A DNA stretch of 64,000 bases from Dyadobacter sp. (GTDB lineage Bacteria > Bacteroidota > Bacteroidia > Cytophagales > Spirosomataceae): assembly GCF_017744695.1 (NCBI RefSeq), contig NZ_JAGIAS010000001.1, positions 1,145,013-1,209,012 on the forward strand, in the 5' to 3' direction. Shown in pieces: positions 25,034 to 34,603 of the stretch. Made by a program: the position numbers and the translations under genes. The notes under the pieces were generated by a model that was not told where the DNA came from, did not search any database, and was given only the letters and a program-made list of their open reading frames with translations. The stretch's first letter is position 1; each line of letters starts with the position of its first letter.

Positions 25034-26140
25034 ATGAATATTTACAAGCTCATGTCCGGCGTCGCCACGGTTTGTCTGCTGATAGCGCTTTACCTCGCTT
25101 TCACCGGAAGCCTCCCCTCGGCCGGCCCCTTCTTTATTGCATTCTTCCTGTCATTGGCGATCAGTTTCCGCGGTTATGAGAAGCTGAAAGGTTTCACCTA
25201 CACCACCGTCATTTTCTCGGCGGTTACCACGGCGCTGTATTACCCACAGCATTTTCTTACTGTCGGCGATTTCAAACTTTCAACACTCATTACACCCCTC
25301 ATCCAGATCATCATGTTCGGGATGGGTACTTCCATGAGTTTCGGTGATTTTGTGGGTGTCGTTAAAATGCCCAAAGGTGTATTAATCGGCGTGGTAAGCC
25401 ACTTTATCATCATGCCAACGATCGGTTATACGCTGGCGAACATCAGCGGCTTCCCGCCTGAAATCGCAGCGGGGATCATTCTAATTGGTTGCTCTCCGAA
25501 CGGTATGGCCTCCAATGTAATTTCGTATCTCGCGAAAGCAAATCTTGCATTGTCTATTACCATTACCGCCATTTCCACCATGCTCGCGCCATTGGTAACG
25601 CCTATTCTCATGAGCAAGCTCGCGGGTGCATTTGTGCAGGTGGATACGCTGCATATGATGTGGGATATTATCAAAATGGTAATCATTCCGATCGGCGCCG
25701 GATTAGCGTTCAACAAGTTGTTCAGCGGAAAAGTAAAATGGCTCGACGCCGCGATGCCGCTGGTATCGATGGGCGGGATCGCATTCATCATCGTGATCAT
25801 CACTGCGGCCGGTCGCGACAGCCTCTTGTCGATCGGGCCTGCATTGCTCCTCCTCGTACTGATCCACAACCTATCCGGCTATACACTCGGTTACTGGTCG
25901 GGGCGCCTGTTCCGCATGAGCGAGCGCGACTGTCGCACGATAGCCATTGAAGTAGGCATGCAAAATGGCGGTCTGGCCTCCGGTATCGCCAAGGAAATGG
26001 GTAAAATGGCCACCGTCGGCCTCGCACCGGCGATTTTCGGGCCATTGATGAACATTACCGGCTCGATACTTGCTTCCTGGTGGCAAGGCAAGCCCACCGG
26101 CGATGAAGATACTTATGTAGAAACGGGCAGAGCCCATTAA
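25034..26140 (+). CDS. BASS family (bile acid:sodium symporter-like) permease
   Basis: This protein has 368 residues from the ATG at 25034 (upstream TTG rejected). It has about ten hydrophobic segments and the family motif 'GCSPNGMASNVISYLAKANLALSIT', with 'EVGMQNGGLASGIAKEMGKMA' in the second half. BASS carriers move organic anions with sodium; plant and bacterial members carry pyruvate and other 2-oxo acids as well as bile acids. Following a periplasmic deacylase and RraA-like aldolase, uptake of the resulting carboxylate is the natural guess. It ends the second cluster. Confidence 0.9.
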   Translation: MNIYKLMSGVATVCLLIALYLAFTGSLPSAGPFFIAFFLSLAISFRGYEKLKGFTYTTVIFSAVTTALYYPQHFLTVGDFKLSTLITPLIQIIMFGMGTSMSFGDFVGVVKMPKGVLIGVVSHFIIMPTIGYTLANISGFPPEIAAGIILIGCSPNGMASNVISYLAKANLALSITITAISTMLAPLVTPILMSKLAGAFVQVDTLHMMWDIIKMVIIPIGAGLAFNKLFSGKVKWLDAAMPLVSMGGIAFIIVIITAAGRDSLLSIGPALLLLVLIHNLSGYTLGYWSGRLFRMSERDCRTIAIEVGMQNGGLASGIAKEMGKMATVGLAPAIFGPLMNITGSILASWWQGKPTGDEDTYVETGRAH

Positions 26141-26169
26141 AAAATGGCGCGAAGGTTTTCCTTCGTGCC
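26139..26169 (-). terminator. Terminator for the minus-strand acetyltransferase transcript
   Basis: A 10-bp stem with one G-U (26146-26155 with 26160-26169) and a TTTT loop has its T-run on the minus strand (26145 down to 26139). This fits the convergent acetyltransferase gene. Confidence 0.6.
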
Positions 26170-26179
26170 TGATATTTGC

Positions 26180-26239
26180 AGGCCTCCGGCCGGTCAAATA
26201 CGCCTGCAACGATTTGCGGTAATGACCGGCCGGAGGCCT
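26180..26239. repeat. Perfect 17-bp inverted repeat
   Basis: Arms 26180-26196 and 26223-26239 are perfectly complementary and GC-rich (core ccggccgg), with a 26-base loop. It lies between the convergent symporter and acetyltransferase genes and resembles a REP-type intergenic element. Confidence 0.75.
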
Positions 26240-26301
26240 TCGAATAATATGTACAAATCAAGAGATTTGCACCAGCCTTAACAGCATTATATTTTTACCT
26301 T

Positions 26302-26325
26302 CTCCCCTTCCTCCATCCTCCCTTT
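26302..26325 (-). repeat. 24-base dispersed repeat, copy 2
   Basis: This is the exact reverse complement of 13152-13175, here just beyond the 3' end of the acetyltransferase gene. Confidence 0.7.
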
Positions 26326-26337
26326 CCTCCTAATTAA

Positions 26338-26841
26338 TCAATCCTCTTCCAACAACAATTGCATATAAACCAGATCCAGCCACTGGTCAAATTTATAAGC
26401 CACCTCTTTGAGATAACCTTTTTCTACAAACCCATACTTCTTGTGAAATTCAATACTCGCACGGTTGGACGCGTCGATGCAGCCGATCATCGTATGCAGG
26501 CCCGACTCTTTCGCACGCTGAATAAGGCTACCGAGCAATTTGCCACCTACACCCATCCCACGCGACTTTTCGTCGAGGTAAATGGAATGCTCCACACTGA
26601 ATTTATATCCGATTTTCGGACGGAAAATATTGTAGGACCCATAACCGATCACTTCGCCTTCCAACTCTGCCACAATCACCGGCATACCATCATAGAACAT
26701 CTGTTCAAACCAGGCCTTTTGTTGCTCTAAGGTCCGGGCTTCGTAGTCATAAATAGCCGTGGTGTTCAGAATAGCGTGGTTGATAATTTCCAACAGCGAA
26801 GGCAGATCCTTAGGAGCCGCACTTCTGATGATCAAATCCAT
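26338..26841 (-). CDS. GNAT family N-acetyltransferase (phosphinothricin acetyltransferase-like)
   Basis: This protein has 167 residues from the ATG at 26841 (a TTG one codon upstream ignored). It has the GNAT fold with the acetyl-CoA loop 'KSRGMGVGGKLLGSLIQRA' and 'ASNRASIEFHKKYGFVEKGYLKEVAYKFDQWLDL', close to the phosphinothricin/methionine-sulfoximine acetyltransferase group. It probably N-acetylates an amine or amino-acid analogue; the substrate is unknown. It is transcribed alone. Confidence 0.9.
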   Translation of the reverse strand: MDLIIRSAAPKDLPSLLEIINHAILNTTAIYDYEARTLEQQKAWFEQMFYDGMPVIVAELEGEVIGYGSYNIFRPKIGYKFSVEHSIYLDEKSRGMGVGGKLLGSLIQRAKESGLHTMIGCIDASNRASIEFHKKYGFVEKGYLKEVAYKFDQWLDLVYMQLLLEED

Positions 26842-26881
26842 CAAAATAAAGCAGGTCGTTATACAGGTTTAATATTGAAGC

Positions 26882-26889
26882 CAAAAATA
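26882..26889 (-). promoter_or_regulatory. Candidate -7 element for the acetyltransferase
   Basis: On the minus strand it reads TATTTTTG, matching TAnnTTTG, about 41 bases upstream of the ATG. No clear -33 element is seen. Confidence 0.4.
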
Positions 26890-26951
26890 CCTTATTATTT
26901 TAAAAAATTTCACGCCTAATCCCTGATCCGACTTACGTTTTTTTCTAATTC

Positions 26952-26982
26952 TTTTGAAAATCCTGAATTTCGAATAGCTTTG
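26952..26982 (+). promoter_or_regulatory. Promoter of the thiamine operon
   Basis: TTTG at 26953-26956 and TAGCTTTG at 26975-26982 match both halves of the Bacteroidota housekeeping promoter with an 18-base spacer. Transcription would begin just before the TPP riboswitch. Confidence 0.7.
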
Positions 26983-26987
26983 CCTCA

Positions 26988-27066
26988 ACTTTAGGGGTGT
27001 CCCGACATGCGGACTGAGATCATACCCTTTGAACCTGATGCAGCTAGTACTGCCGAAGGGAAAAGC
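26988..27066 (+). ncRNA. TPP riboswitch (thi box) controlling the thiamine operon
   Basis: The conserved thi-box blocks are present in order: 'aggggtg', 'ctgagat', 'acccttt', 'gaacctgat' and 'gaaggga'. The closing P1 helix can form between the bases around 26989-26992 and 27062-27065. It senses thiamine pyrophosphate and lies 84 bases upstream of thiS, with a terminator-like hairpin directly after it. Confidence 0.96.
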
Positions 27067-27067
27067 A

Positions 27068-27099
27068 GGAGTTACTGTGCACGTAGCTCCGTCTATTCT
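27068..27099 (+). terminator. Candidate riboswitch expression-platform terminator
   Basis: An 8-bp stem (27068-27075 with 27083-27090, one G-U) with a 7-base loop is followed by a U-rich stretch, directly downstream of the TPP aptamer. It would terminate transcription when ligand is bound; the antiterminator pairing was not worked out. Confidence 0.5.
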
Positions 27100-27150
27100 T
27101 TCTTCATGGGTCCATTCCTAAGGTTTTTTGTATTTAAAACTGAATCAGGA

Positions 27151-27351
27151 ATGGAAATCATCCTAAACGGTCAGGCAAAGCAAATAGCCGCCACTCACAC
27201 GGTAGGGCAACTCGTATCCGAATTGTTTCCGTCCGGCAAGGGCATCGCCATTGCCATCAACCAATCGGTAGTCCCGAAATCCGACTGGCCCACACGCCAG
27301 CTTTCCCCCAACGATCAGATCACGCTCATTACCGCCACACAAGGCGGCTAG
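27151..27351 (+). CDS. thiS: Sulfur carrier protein ThiS
   Basis: This 66-residue ubiquitin-like protein ends in the required Gly-Gly ('TQGG'). It starts 'MEIILNGQAKQI'; a longer frame upstream runs through the riboswitch and is not coding. The C-terminal glycine is adenylated by ThiF and converted to a thiocarboxylate that donates sulfur to ThiG. Confidence 0.95.
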   Translation: MEIILNGQAKQIAATHTVGQLVSELFPSGKGIAIAINQSVVPKSDWPTRQLSPNDQITLITATQGG

Positions 27352-27382
27352 GCATTGCATTGTCCTGTATCCCACCATTTAA

Positions 27383-29274
<1,892 letters not shown>

Positions 29275-29275
<1 letters not shown>

Positions 29276-30753
29276 TGAAGGAATTGATCGTCATAACCCA
29301 CCCCAAAATGTTGCCCGGAGAAGCTGGTATGATCAACCAGCTTTTCACACACGGGCTCATGCGCCTGCACGTGCGCAAACCTGAGGCGAGCGAGGCTCAG
29401 TTCCGCGCATTACTCGAAGGCATCCATCCGCAGTTCCGCGGGCGCATTGCTTTGCATCAGTATCATGCACTAGCGAAGGATTTCGGCATTACCGGGCTGC
29501 ATTTTACGGAAAGTAACAGGTTGGCACAGTCGGAGGAGACATTCGAAGAATTGAAAAACAATGGCTTCATAATCAGCACTTCCCTGCATGATCCGGCTGA
29601 TCTTGAAACGCTTTCGCATGGCGTTGCTTATGCTTTTCTCGGGCCGGTGTTTGATAGTATTTCAAAGGAAGGATACCGGTCAAAGCTGCCTGATAATTTC
29701 AGATTAGAGAAATATGGCTTTCCAAACAGCGTAATTGCATTAGGCGGCATTCATGCAGAAAACTTGAAATCTGCATTAGAAATGGGCTTCGATGGTGCAG
29801 CAGTACTGGGCAGCATCTGGCAGAATCCAGACAATGCAATTGCCCAATTTGAGCTCCTCAAATCATTGCAAACATCTCCTTCTCATCCTGCATTCCAGCA
29901 AACATCCAGCATCCCCGGGTTAAAACCCGGGGCAAGGGATTTGGCATCAGATGATGAATTTTTATCATTGCAATCATTTCCTTCTCATCCTGCATTCCAG
30001 CAGACATCCAGCATCCCCGGGTTAAAACCCGGGGCAAGGGATTCTAAAATTGATCTCAATGAAAAAGCAATCCATTGCCCGCGGTTTCAACCGCGGGATC
30101 CAGAGCTAGGGATTGATGAAATAGCCGCTGTTGTAGACAAATTGCATTTCATCTCCAATGAAACAAGCAACATGTCCCATATCGACAGCATTCGCCTTGC
30201 CCTGGAAGCTGGGTGCCGATGGATTCAGTTGCGGGTTAAGAATCGGCCGGAGCAAGAGTTGCTGCCCATTGCCCGGGAGGCAACCCGGCTGTGCGATAGT
30301 TATGGAGCCAAACTGATTATCAATGATTTCCCGCGCATTGCCCTGGCCGTTGAGGCCTACGGGGTGCACCTCGGCCTCGCGGATATGCCTGTACCCGATG
30401 CACGTGCGCTCGTGGGTAAAAAAATGATCATCGGCGGCACGGCTAATACCTGGGAGGATATTGTGCGGCGGATTGATGAAGGGGCAGATTACATTGGCCT
30501 CGGGCCGTTCCGGTTTACCGCTACCAAGCAGAACCTCAGCCCAATTCTCGGCATCGAAGGCTACCGGCAGCTGATGAGACGAATGAAGGCAGCCGGCCAT
30601 TCGACCCCCATTATCGCGATCGGCGGCATTACAGCTGACGACATTGCGGCAATTCGCGCTACCGGCATTCACGGCGTGGCAATGTCAGGTGCACTGATCA
30701 CCGCCGCTGATCCGCAAAAAACATTTTACCAAATCCAACAAGCATTATGCTGA
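29275..30753 (+). CDS. thiE: Double thiamine-phosphate-synthase-like protein (TenI/ThiE-like plus ThiE), joined by a repeat-derived linker
   Basis: At 492 residues it is about twice the size of ThiE. Residues ~1-200 are a ThiE/TenI-like TIM barrel ('[11 protein letters not shown]', 'GLHFTE', '[17 protein letters not shown]', '[12 protein letters not shown]'). Residues ~290-492 are a second, more canonical ThiE ('RWIQLRVKN', '[26 protein letters not shown]', 'IIGGTANT', '[15 protein letters not shown]', '[12 protein letters not shown]'). ThiE couples HMP-PP with thiazole phosphate; TenI aromatises the thiazole. The ~90-residue linker is encoded by two 79-base direct repeats and a third palindrome and contains a duplicated peptide ending '[12 protein letters not shown]'. 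No frameshift is visible; the fusion stays in frame. It overlaps thiG by seven bases. Confidence 0.9.
29862..29940 (+). repeat. 79-base direct repeat inside thiE fusion, copy 1
   Basis: It matches 29964-30042 in 76 of 79 positions. It contains a 20-base near-perfect palindrome (29913-29932: nine-base arms around 'aa') typical of intergenic REP-like elements, here lying in the coding frame. Confidence 0.9.
29964..30042 (+). repeat. 79-base direct repeat inside thiE fusion, copy 2
   Basis: The offset from copy 1 is 102 bases, exactly 34 codons, so the same peptide is encoded twice. The palindrome here is 30015-30034. Confidence 0.9.
30078..30097. repeat. Third palindrome in the thiE linker
   Basis: Nine-base arms flank 'tc', with the same geometry as the palindromes of the two direct repeats (9-2-9) but a different GC-rich arm (cccgcggtt). 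It suggests a related element of the same family. Confidence 0.75.
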
Positions 30754-31514
30754 CTATCGCAGATAAAACATTTCAATCCCGACTCTTCACCGGCACCGGC
30801 AAGTTCAGTTCGGCAGCAGTGATGGAGCAGGCATTGCTCGCTTCCGGCTCCGAACTGGTGACGGTGGCCCTCCGCCGCGTGGATGTACACGACGCGGGCG
30901 ACAACATTCTGAGCCATCTGACGCACAACCACATTCATTTGCTGCCCAATACTTCGGGGGTACGCAACGCCAAAGAAGCGGTTTTCGCTGCCCAGCTTGC
31001 GCGCGAGGCATTGGAAACCAACTGGCTGAAACTGGAAATCCATCCCGACCCGAAGTACCTCATGCCCGACCCTATCGAGACATTGAAGGCGACCGAGGAA
31101 CTTGCCAAGCTGGGTTTCGTGATCCTGCCCTACATACATGCCGACCCTGTTCTTTCCAAACGATTGGAAGCGGCAGGCGCATCGGCGGTAATGCCACTGG
31201 GCTCCCCGATCGGCAGCAACAAGGGATTAAAAACCATCGATTTCCTGGAAATTATCATCGAGCAAAGCAAAGTACCGGTGGTCGTGGACGCAGGTATCGG
31301 GGCGCCATCGGATGCGGCGAAAGCAATGGAAATCGGGGCCGATGCGGTGCTGGTCAATACGGCAATTGCAGTCGCGGGCGATCCGATAGCTATGGCAGAA
31401 GCTTTCAAATTGGCCGTACTGTCGGGCAGAATGGCCTTTGAGGCAAAATTAGGACTGAAAAGCAGCCTGGCAGAAGCCAGCAGCCCATTAACCGCATTTC
31501 TGGATGAGCTTTAA
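30747..31514 (+). CDS. thiG: Thiazole synthase ThiG
   Basis: This 255-residue TIM barrel builds the thiazole phosphate ring from deoxyxylulose phosphate, dehydroglycine and ThiS thiocarboxylate. The Schiff-base lysine is in '[17 protein letters not shown]' (K95). Phosphate-binding loops '[28 protein letters not shown]' are intact. It overlaps thiE by 7 bases and thiH by 11, indicating tight translational coupling. Confidence 0.98.
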   Translation: MLTIADKTFQSRLFTGTGKFSSAAVMEQALLASGSELVTVALRRVDVHDAGDNILSHLTHNHIHLLPNTSGVRNAKEAVFAAQLAREALETNWLKLEIHPDPKYLMPDPIETLKATEELAKLGFVILPYIHADPVLSKRLEAAGASAVMPLGSPIGSNKGLKTIDFLEIIIEQSKVPVVVDAGIGAPSDAAKAMEIGADAVLVNTAIAVAGDPIAMAEAFKLAVLSGRMAFEAKLGLKSSLAEASSPLTAFLDEL

Positions 31515-32622
31515 AGAAGAATTTGCGCGCTACTCCTGGGATGCGGTGAAGGAAGCCATTTATGCCAAAACCTCCGCCGATGTGGAACGGGCATTGACCG
31601 CTCCGAAAAGGACGTTGGACGATTTCATGGCGCTAGTCTCGCCCGCCGCTGCCGCCTACCTGGAACCGATGGCTAGGCTTAGCCGGCAATTGACGCGGAA
31701 GCGCTTTGGTAATACCATTCAAATGTACGTGCCGCTGTATTTGTCCAATGAGTGTACCAATATATGCACCTACTGCGGGTTCAGTTTGGATAATAAGGTG
31801 CGCCGACGCACCCTCACCGACAGCGAGATCCTGCAAGAGGTGAAAGTGATCAAAGGCATGGGTTATGAACATGTGCTGCTGGTGACGGGCGAAGCAAATC
31901 AGACTGTGCATGTGGCGTATTTCAAAAAAGTACTGGAACTGATCCGTCCGCATTTTGCGCAGGTCTCGATGGAAGTGCAACCGCTCGACCGCGACGAATA
32001 CGAAGAACTGATCCCCCTTGGCTTGCATTCGGTGCTGGTGTATCAGGAAACCTACCACCAGGACGATTACCGGAAACATCATCCGAAAGGCAAAAAAGCG
32101 AATTTCAACTACCGGCTCGAAACGCCTGACCGGCTCGGCCAGGCCGGTATTCACAAGATGGGTTTGGGGGTGTTGATCGGGTTGGAAGATTGGCGCACCG
32201 ACAGTTTTTTCACTGCCCTGCATTTGAACTACCTTGAAAAAACCTACTGGCAAACGCGGTACAGCCTTTCCTTCCCACGCCTGCGGCCATTCTCAGGCGG
32301 CCTGGAACCCAAAGTGGAAATGAATGACAGAGAGTTGGTCCAACTCATTTGCGCCTACCGGATTTTCAACGAAGAAGTCGAACTGTCGCTCTCCACACGC
32401 GAATCCGGGAAATTCAGGAACCATTGCATTCAATTGGGTGTAACATCCATCAGCGCTGGCTCCAAAACCAACCCGGGTGGCTACGCCGTCGAACCGGAAT
32501 CGCTCGAACAATTTGAGATTTCGGACGAGCGAAGTCCCGCCGAAATCGCCCGGATGATCCGCAACGCGGGTTACGAGCCGGTTTGGAAGGATTGGGACAC
32601 GGCGTTAATTTTGAATGAGTGA
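31504..32622 (+). CDS. thiH: 2-iminoacetate synthase ThiH
   Basis: This 372-residue radical SAM enzyme cleaves tyrosine to dehydroglycine for ThiG. The cluster motif CxxxCxxC is visible as '[12 protein letters not shown]' (C84, C88, C91), and the length is normal. Using ThiH rather than glycine oxidase fits an organism able to make thiamine without oxygen. Confidence 0.97.
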   Translation: MSFKEEFARYSWDAVKEAIYAKTSADVERALTAPKRTLDDFMALVSPAAAAYLEPMARLSRQLTRKRFGNTIQMYVPLYLSNECTNICTYCGFSLDNKVRRRTLTDSEILQEVKVIKGMGYEHVLLVTGEANQTVHVAYFKKVLELIRPHFAQVSMEVQPLDRDEYEELIPLGLHSVLVYQETYHQDDYRKHHPKGKKANFNYRLETPDRLGQAGIHKMGLGVLIGLEDWRTDSFFTALHLNYLEKTYWQTRYSLSFPRLRPFSGGLEPKVEMNDRELVQLICAYRIFNEEVELSLSTRESGKFRNHCIQLGVTSISAGSKTNPGGYAVEPESLEQFEISDERSPAEIARMIRNAGYEPVWKDWDTALILNE

Positions 32623-32670
32623 ATGAGTGAATATATTCTCCCATTCTCCCATTCACTCATTGACTCATTG
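32613..32670. repeat. Iterated-word inverted repeat between thiH and thiF
   Basis: Arms 32613-32632 and 32651-32670 pair in 18 of 20 positions and are made of the repeated word gaatgagt. The left arm contains the thiH stop codon. It resembles the word-built hairpins at 8615 and 11054. Confidence 0.65.
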
Positions 32671-32680
32671 ACTCATTAAC

Positions 32681-33718
32681 ATGACACCCATCGAACGCAA
32701 ACGATACGCCAGGCAGATTATCATGCCGGAAATGGGCCTGGCGGGCCAGGAAAAACTACGCGCGGGCAAAGTGGCTGTCGTGGGTGCGGGCGGGCTCGGC
32801 TGCCCGATCCTGCAATACCTGGTGGCTGCGGGTGTGGGCGAGATCGGTATTATCGATGACGATACCGTGGACCTTACCAACCTGCACCGGCAGATTCTGT
32901 ACTCGGCCGATGATGTAGGAAAAAATAAAGCCATTACGGCGGTGGAAAAACTTTCAGTGCTCAATCCGTTTGTAAAACTGACTGCCTACCCCGACCGCCT
33001 CAATGCCGAAAACGCGGCAGATTTGCTTCACGGCTACGATCTGATTATCGACGGTTCCGACAATTTCGAAACACGTTACCTTGTCAACAACTTTTGTGTG
33101 GAACTGAATAAACCCTTTGTATTCGGCTCCATCCTGCGCTTCGAGGGACAGATTTCGGTGTTCAACTACCAGGGAGGGCCTACCTACCGGTGCCTTTTCC
33201 CCGACGCCGAGGAAGGTGATAATTGCGCGGAAGCGGGTGTAATGGGCGTTCTGCCCGGCATTATCGGCACATACATGGCCAATGAGGCTATCAAGGTTAT
33301 TACCGGGATCGGCGAGCCGCTATCGGGCAAACTATTGGTTATCAATACACTTTCCAATACTCAATCCGTCTTCACGTTTTCAAGATCGGCTGCGGCGCCC
33401 GTTAAATCTTCGGAAATTGCAGCCAAACAACCCGTCGAAGGTACAAGGGAAATGTCCTACGACGAATTCGAGGCATTGCGGGAAGCAGATCCCGAACAGG
33501 TTTTGCTTGTGGACGTGCGCGAATATTATGAATTTGAGGCGGATAACTTCGGTGGCGAGAACATTCCGCTCTCCGAAATCCCCGAAAGTATCGAGGCGTT
33601 TCCCTTGGGAAAAAAGATTGTTTTTTATTGTAATAGCGGTAAACGAAGCTTACAGGCCGCGAAACTGCTGACGCAAAGTGGTTACGAAGGTCAGAGTTTC
33701 TGGGCACAGCACTGGTAA
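32681..33718 (+). CDS. thiF: ThiF/MoeB-type adenylyltransferase fused to a rhodanese domain
   Basis: In this 345-residue protein the N-terminal E1-like domain (about 1-245) has the ATP loop 'GAGGLGCP', 'LTNLHRQILY', 'GKNKA' and 'IDGSDNFETRYLVN'. The C-terminal rhodanese domain (about 255-345) has the active-site loop 'CNSGKRS'. It should activate ThiS and hand sulfur to it. The zinc CxxC pairs usual in ThiF/MoeB are not complete: only 'TYRC' remains of the first pair and the second is absent. Its role could extend to MoaD-like carriers, but its position in the thi operon favours thiamine. Confidence 0.9.
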   Translation: MTPIERKRYARQIIMPEMGLAGQEKLRAGKVAVVGAGGLGCPILQYLVAAGVGEIGIIDDDTVDLTNLHRQILYSADDVGKNKAITAVEKLSVLNPFVKLTAYPDRLNAENAADLLHGYDLIIDGSDNFETRYLVNNFCVELNKPFVFGSILRFEGQISVFNYQGGPTYRCLFPDAEEGDNCAEAGVMGVLPGIIGTYMANEAIKVITGIGEPLSGKLLVINTLSNTQSVFTFSRSAAAPVKSSEIAAKQPVEGTREMSYDEFEALREADPEQVLLVDVREYYEFEADNFGGENIPLSEIPESIEAFPLGKKIVFYCNSGKRSLQAAKLLTQSGYEGQSFWAQHW

Positions 33719-33724
33719 TCGAAT

Positions 33725-34531
33725 ATGCAGGTCAAACCGACACCCCTCCTTTCCGGCATTGTGCGGCATTTTCTCGTGATAGAAAGTGACACGCAATCGG
33801 CCATGCGGATTTTTTCGGATGGCAATACGGGGGTGGTATTCAACTACGGCGACCCGCTTTTTTGCCAAACTGAAATGCATTCGGCCCCTGCGCGCCTTCC
33901 TGCCAACTTCCTGTATGGCCAACTCGATGCGTACAGGAACGTTTGGGTGCAGGGGAAAATCCGGCTGCTCATCGCGGTCCTCCATCCATTCGGAGCGGCC
34001 GCATTGTTTAAAACGCCGGCGTCGGAACTAAGAAACCAGATTATCGGCTGCCAGAATTGTTTCAGAACGAATATTGAATGGTTAGGCGATCAAATTGCTT
34101 CCCTACCTTCCATTCATGACAAAGTCCGGGCGGCAGAACGTTTTTTACTAACCCGATTGCAGAACCCGGCATACGACAACACACTGGTAACCAAGGCAAT
34201 TGATATTATCCATGTTCAAAATGGCCTGGTTTCCGTCGCACAGCTGACTGCGCTGACCGGAGCCGCAGAGCGCCAGCTTCAACGCAAGTTTGAAGAACAA
34301 ATCGGCATTTCACCGAAACGCTACGCAGGCATCACCCGCATGCAATATGCACTGAGAATGTTGCGGAGAAAGTCTGGCCATTTATCACTGGCCGGCATCG
34401 CCTGCGAATCGGGCTTCTTCGACCAGGCACATCTTATCCGCGAGATGAAGAATCTGTCGGGACTCACACCCGGGCAATATCTTGGTCCGCAAAACGTCCT
34501 CGCTGCCAATCTGATCCGGCTCGCTCATTAG
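33725..34531 (+). CDS. AraC family transcriptional regulator
   Basis: This 268-residue regulator has an N-terminal DUF6597-like sensor half ('LLSGIVRHFLVIES'). Its C-terminal double helix-turn-helix is 'VSVAQLTALTGAAERQLQRKFEEQIGISPKRYAGITR' followed by 'SLAGIACESGFFDQAHLIREMKNLSGLTPGQY'. It starts six bases after the thiF stop and may be the last gene of that transcript, or control the nitrilase-family gene that follows. The target is unknown. Confidence 0.92.
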   Translation: MQVKPTPLLSGIVRHFLVIESDTQSAMRIFSDGNTGVVFNYGDPLFCQTEMHSAPARLPANFLYGQLDAYRNVWVQGKIRLLIAVLHPFGAAALFKTPASELRNQIIGCQNCFRTNIEWLGDQIASLPSIHDKVRAAERFLLTRLQNPAYDNTLVTKAIDIIHVQNGLVSVAQLTALTGAAERQLQRKFEEQIGISPKRYAGITRMQYALRMLRRKSGHLSLAGIACESGFFDQAHLIREMKNLSGLTPGQYLGPQNVLAANLIRLAH

Positions 34532-34579
34532 TTTTGACCACTTGTCGGGTTTGTACAATACATATGCATTGCCCGCATT

Positions 34580-34587
34580 TACTTTTG
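34580..34587 (+). promoter_or_regulatory. Candidate -7 element before the nitrilase-family gene
   Basis: TACTTTTG matches TAnnTTTG 16 bases before the ATG. The nearest TTTG (34550-34553) is too far upstream for a standard spacer. Confidence 0.35.
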
Positions 34588-34603
34588 GGTAAAAAAGTCA
34601 GCT

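Noticed and set aside
25034-26140. Bile acid transport as the function of the BASS permease
   Set aside because: The family name is historical; members carry diverse organic anions and the neighbourhood points to sugar-derived acids.
27007-27150. Longer N-terminus for ThiS
   Set aside because: The frame runs through the TPP riboswitch and gives a peptide unlike any ThiS.
29862-30097. CRISPR-like array in the thiE region
   Set aside because: There are only two long repeats plus a related palindrome, no regular spacers and no cas genes, and they lie in a continuous reading frame.
30150-30200. Frameshift or separate start splitting the double ThiE gene
   Set aside because: The frame is continuous through the linker. 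An internal ATG (in SNMSH) falls after the expected first strand of the second domain, so it would make a truncated enzyme.
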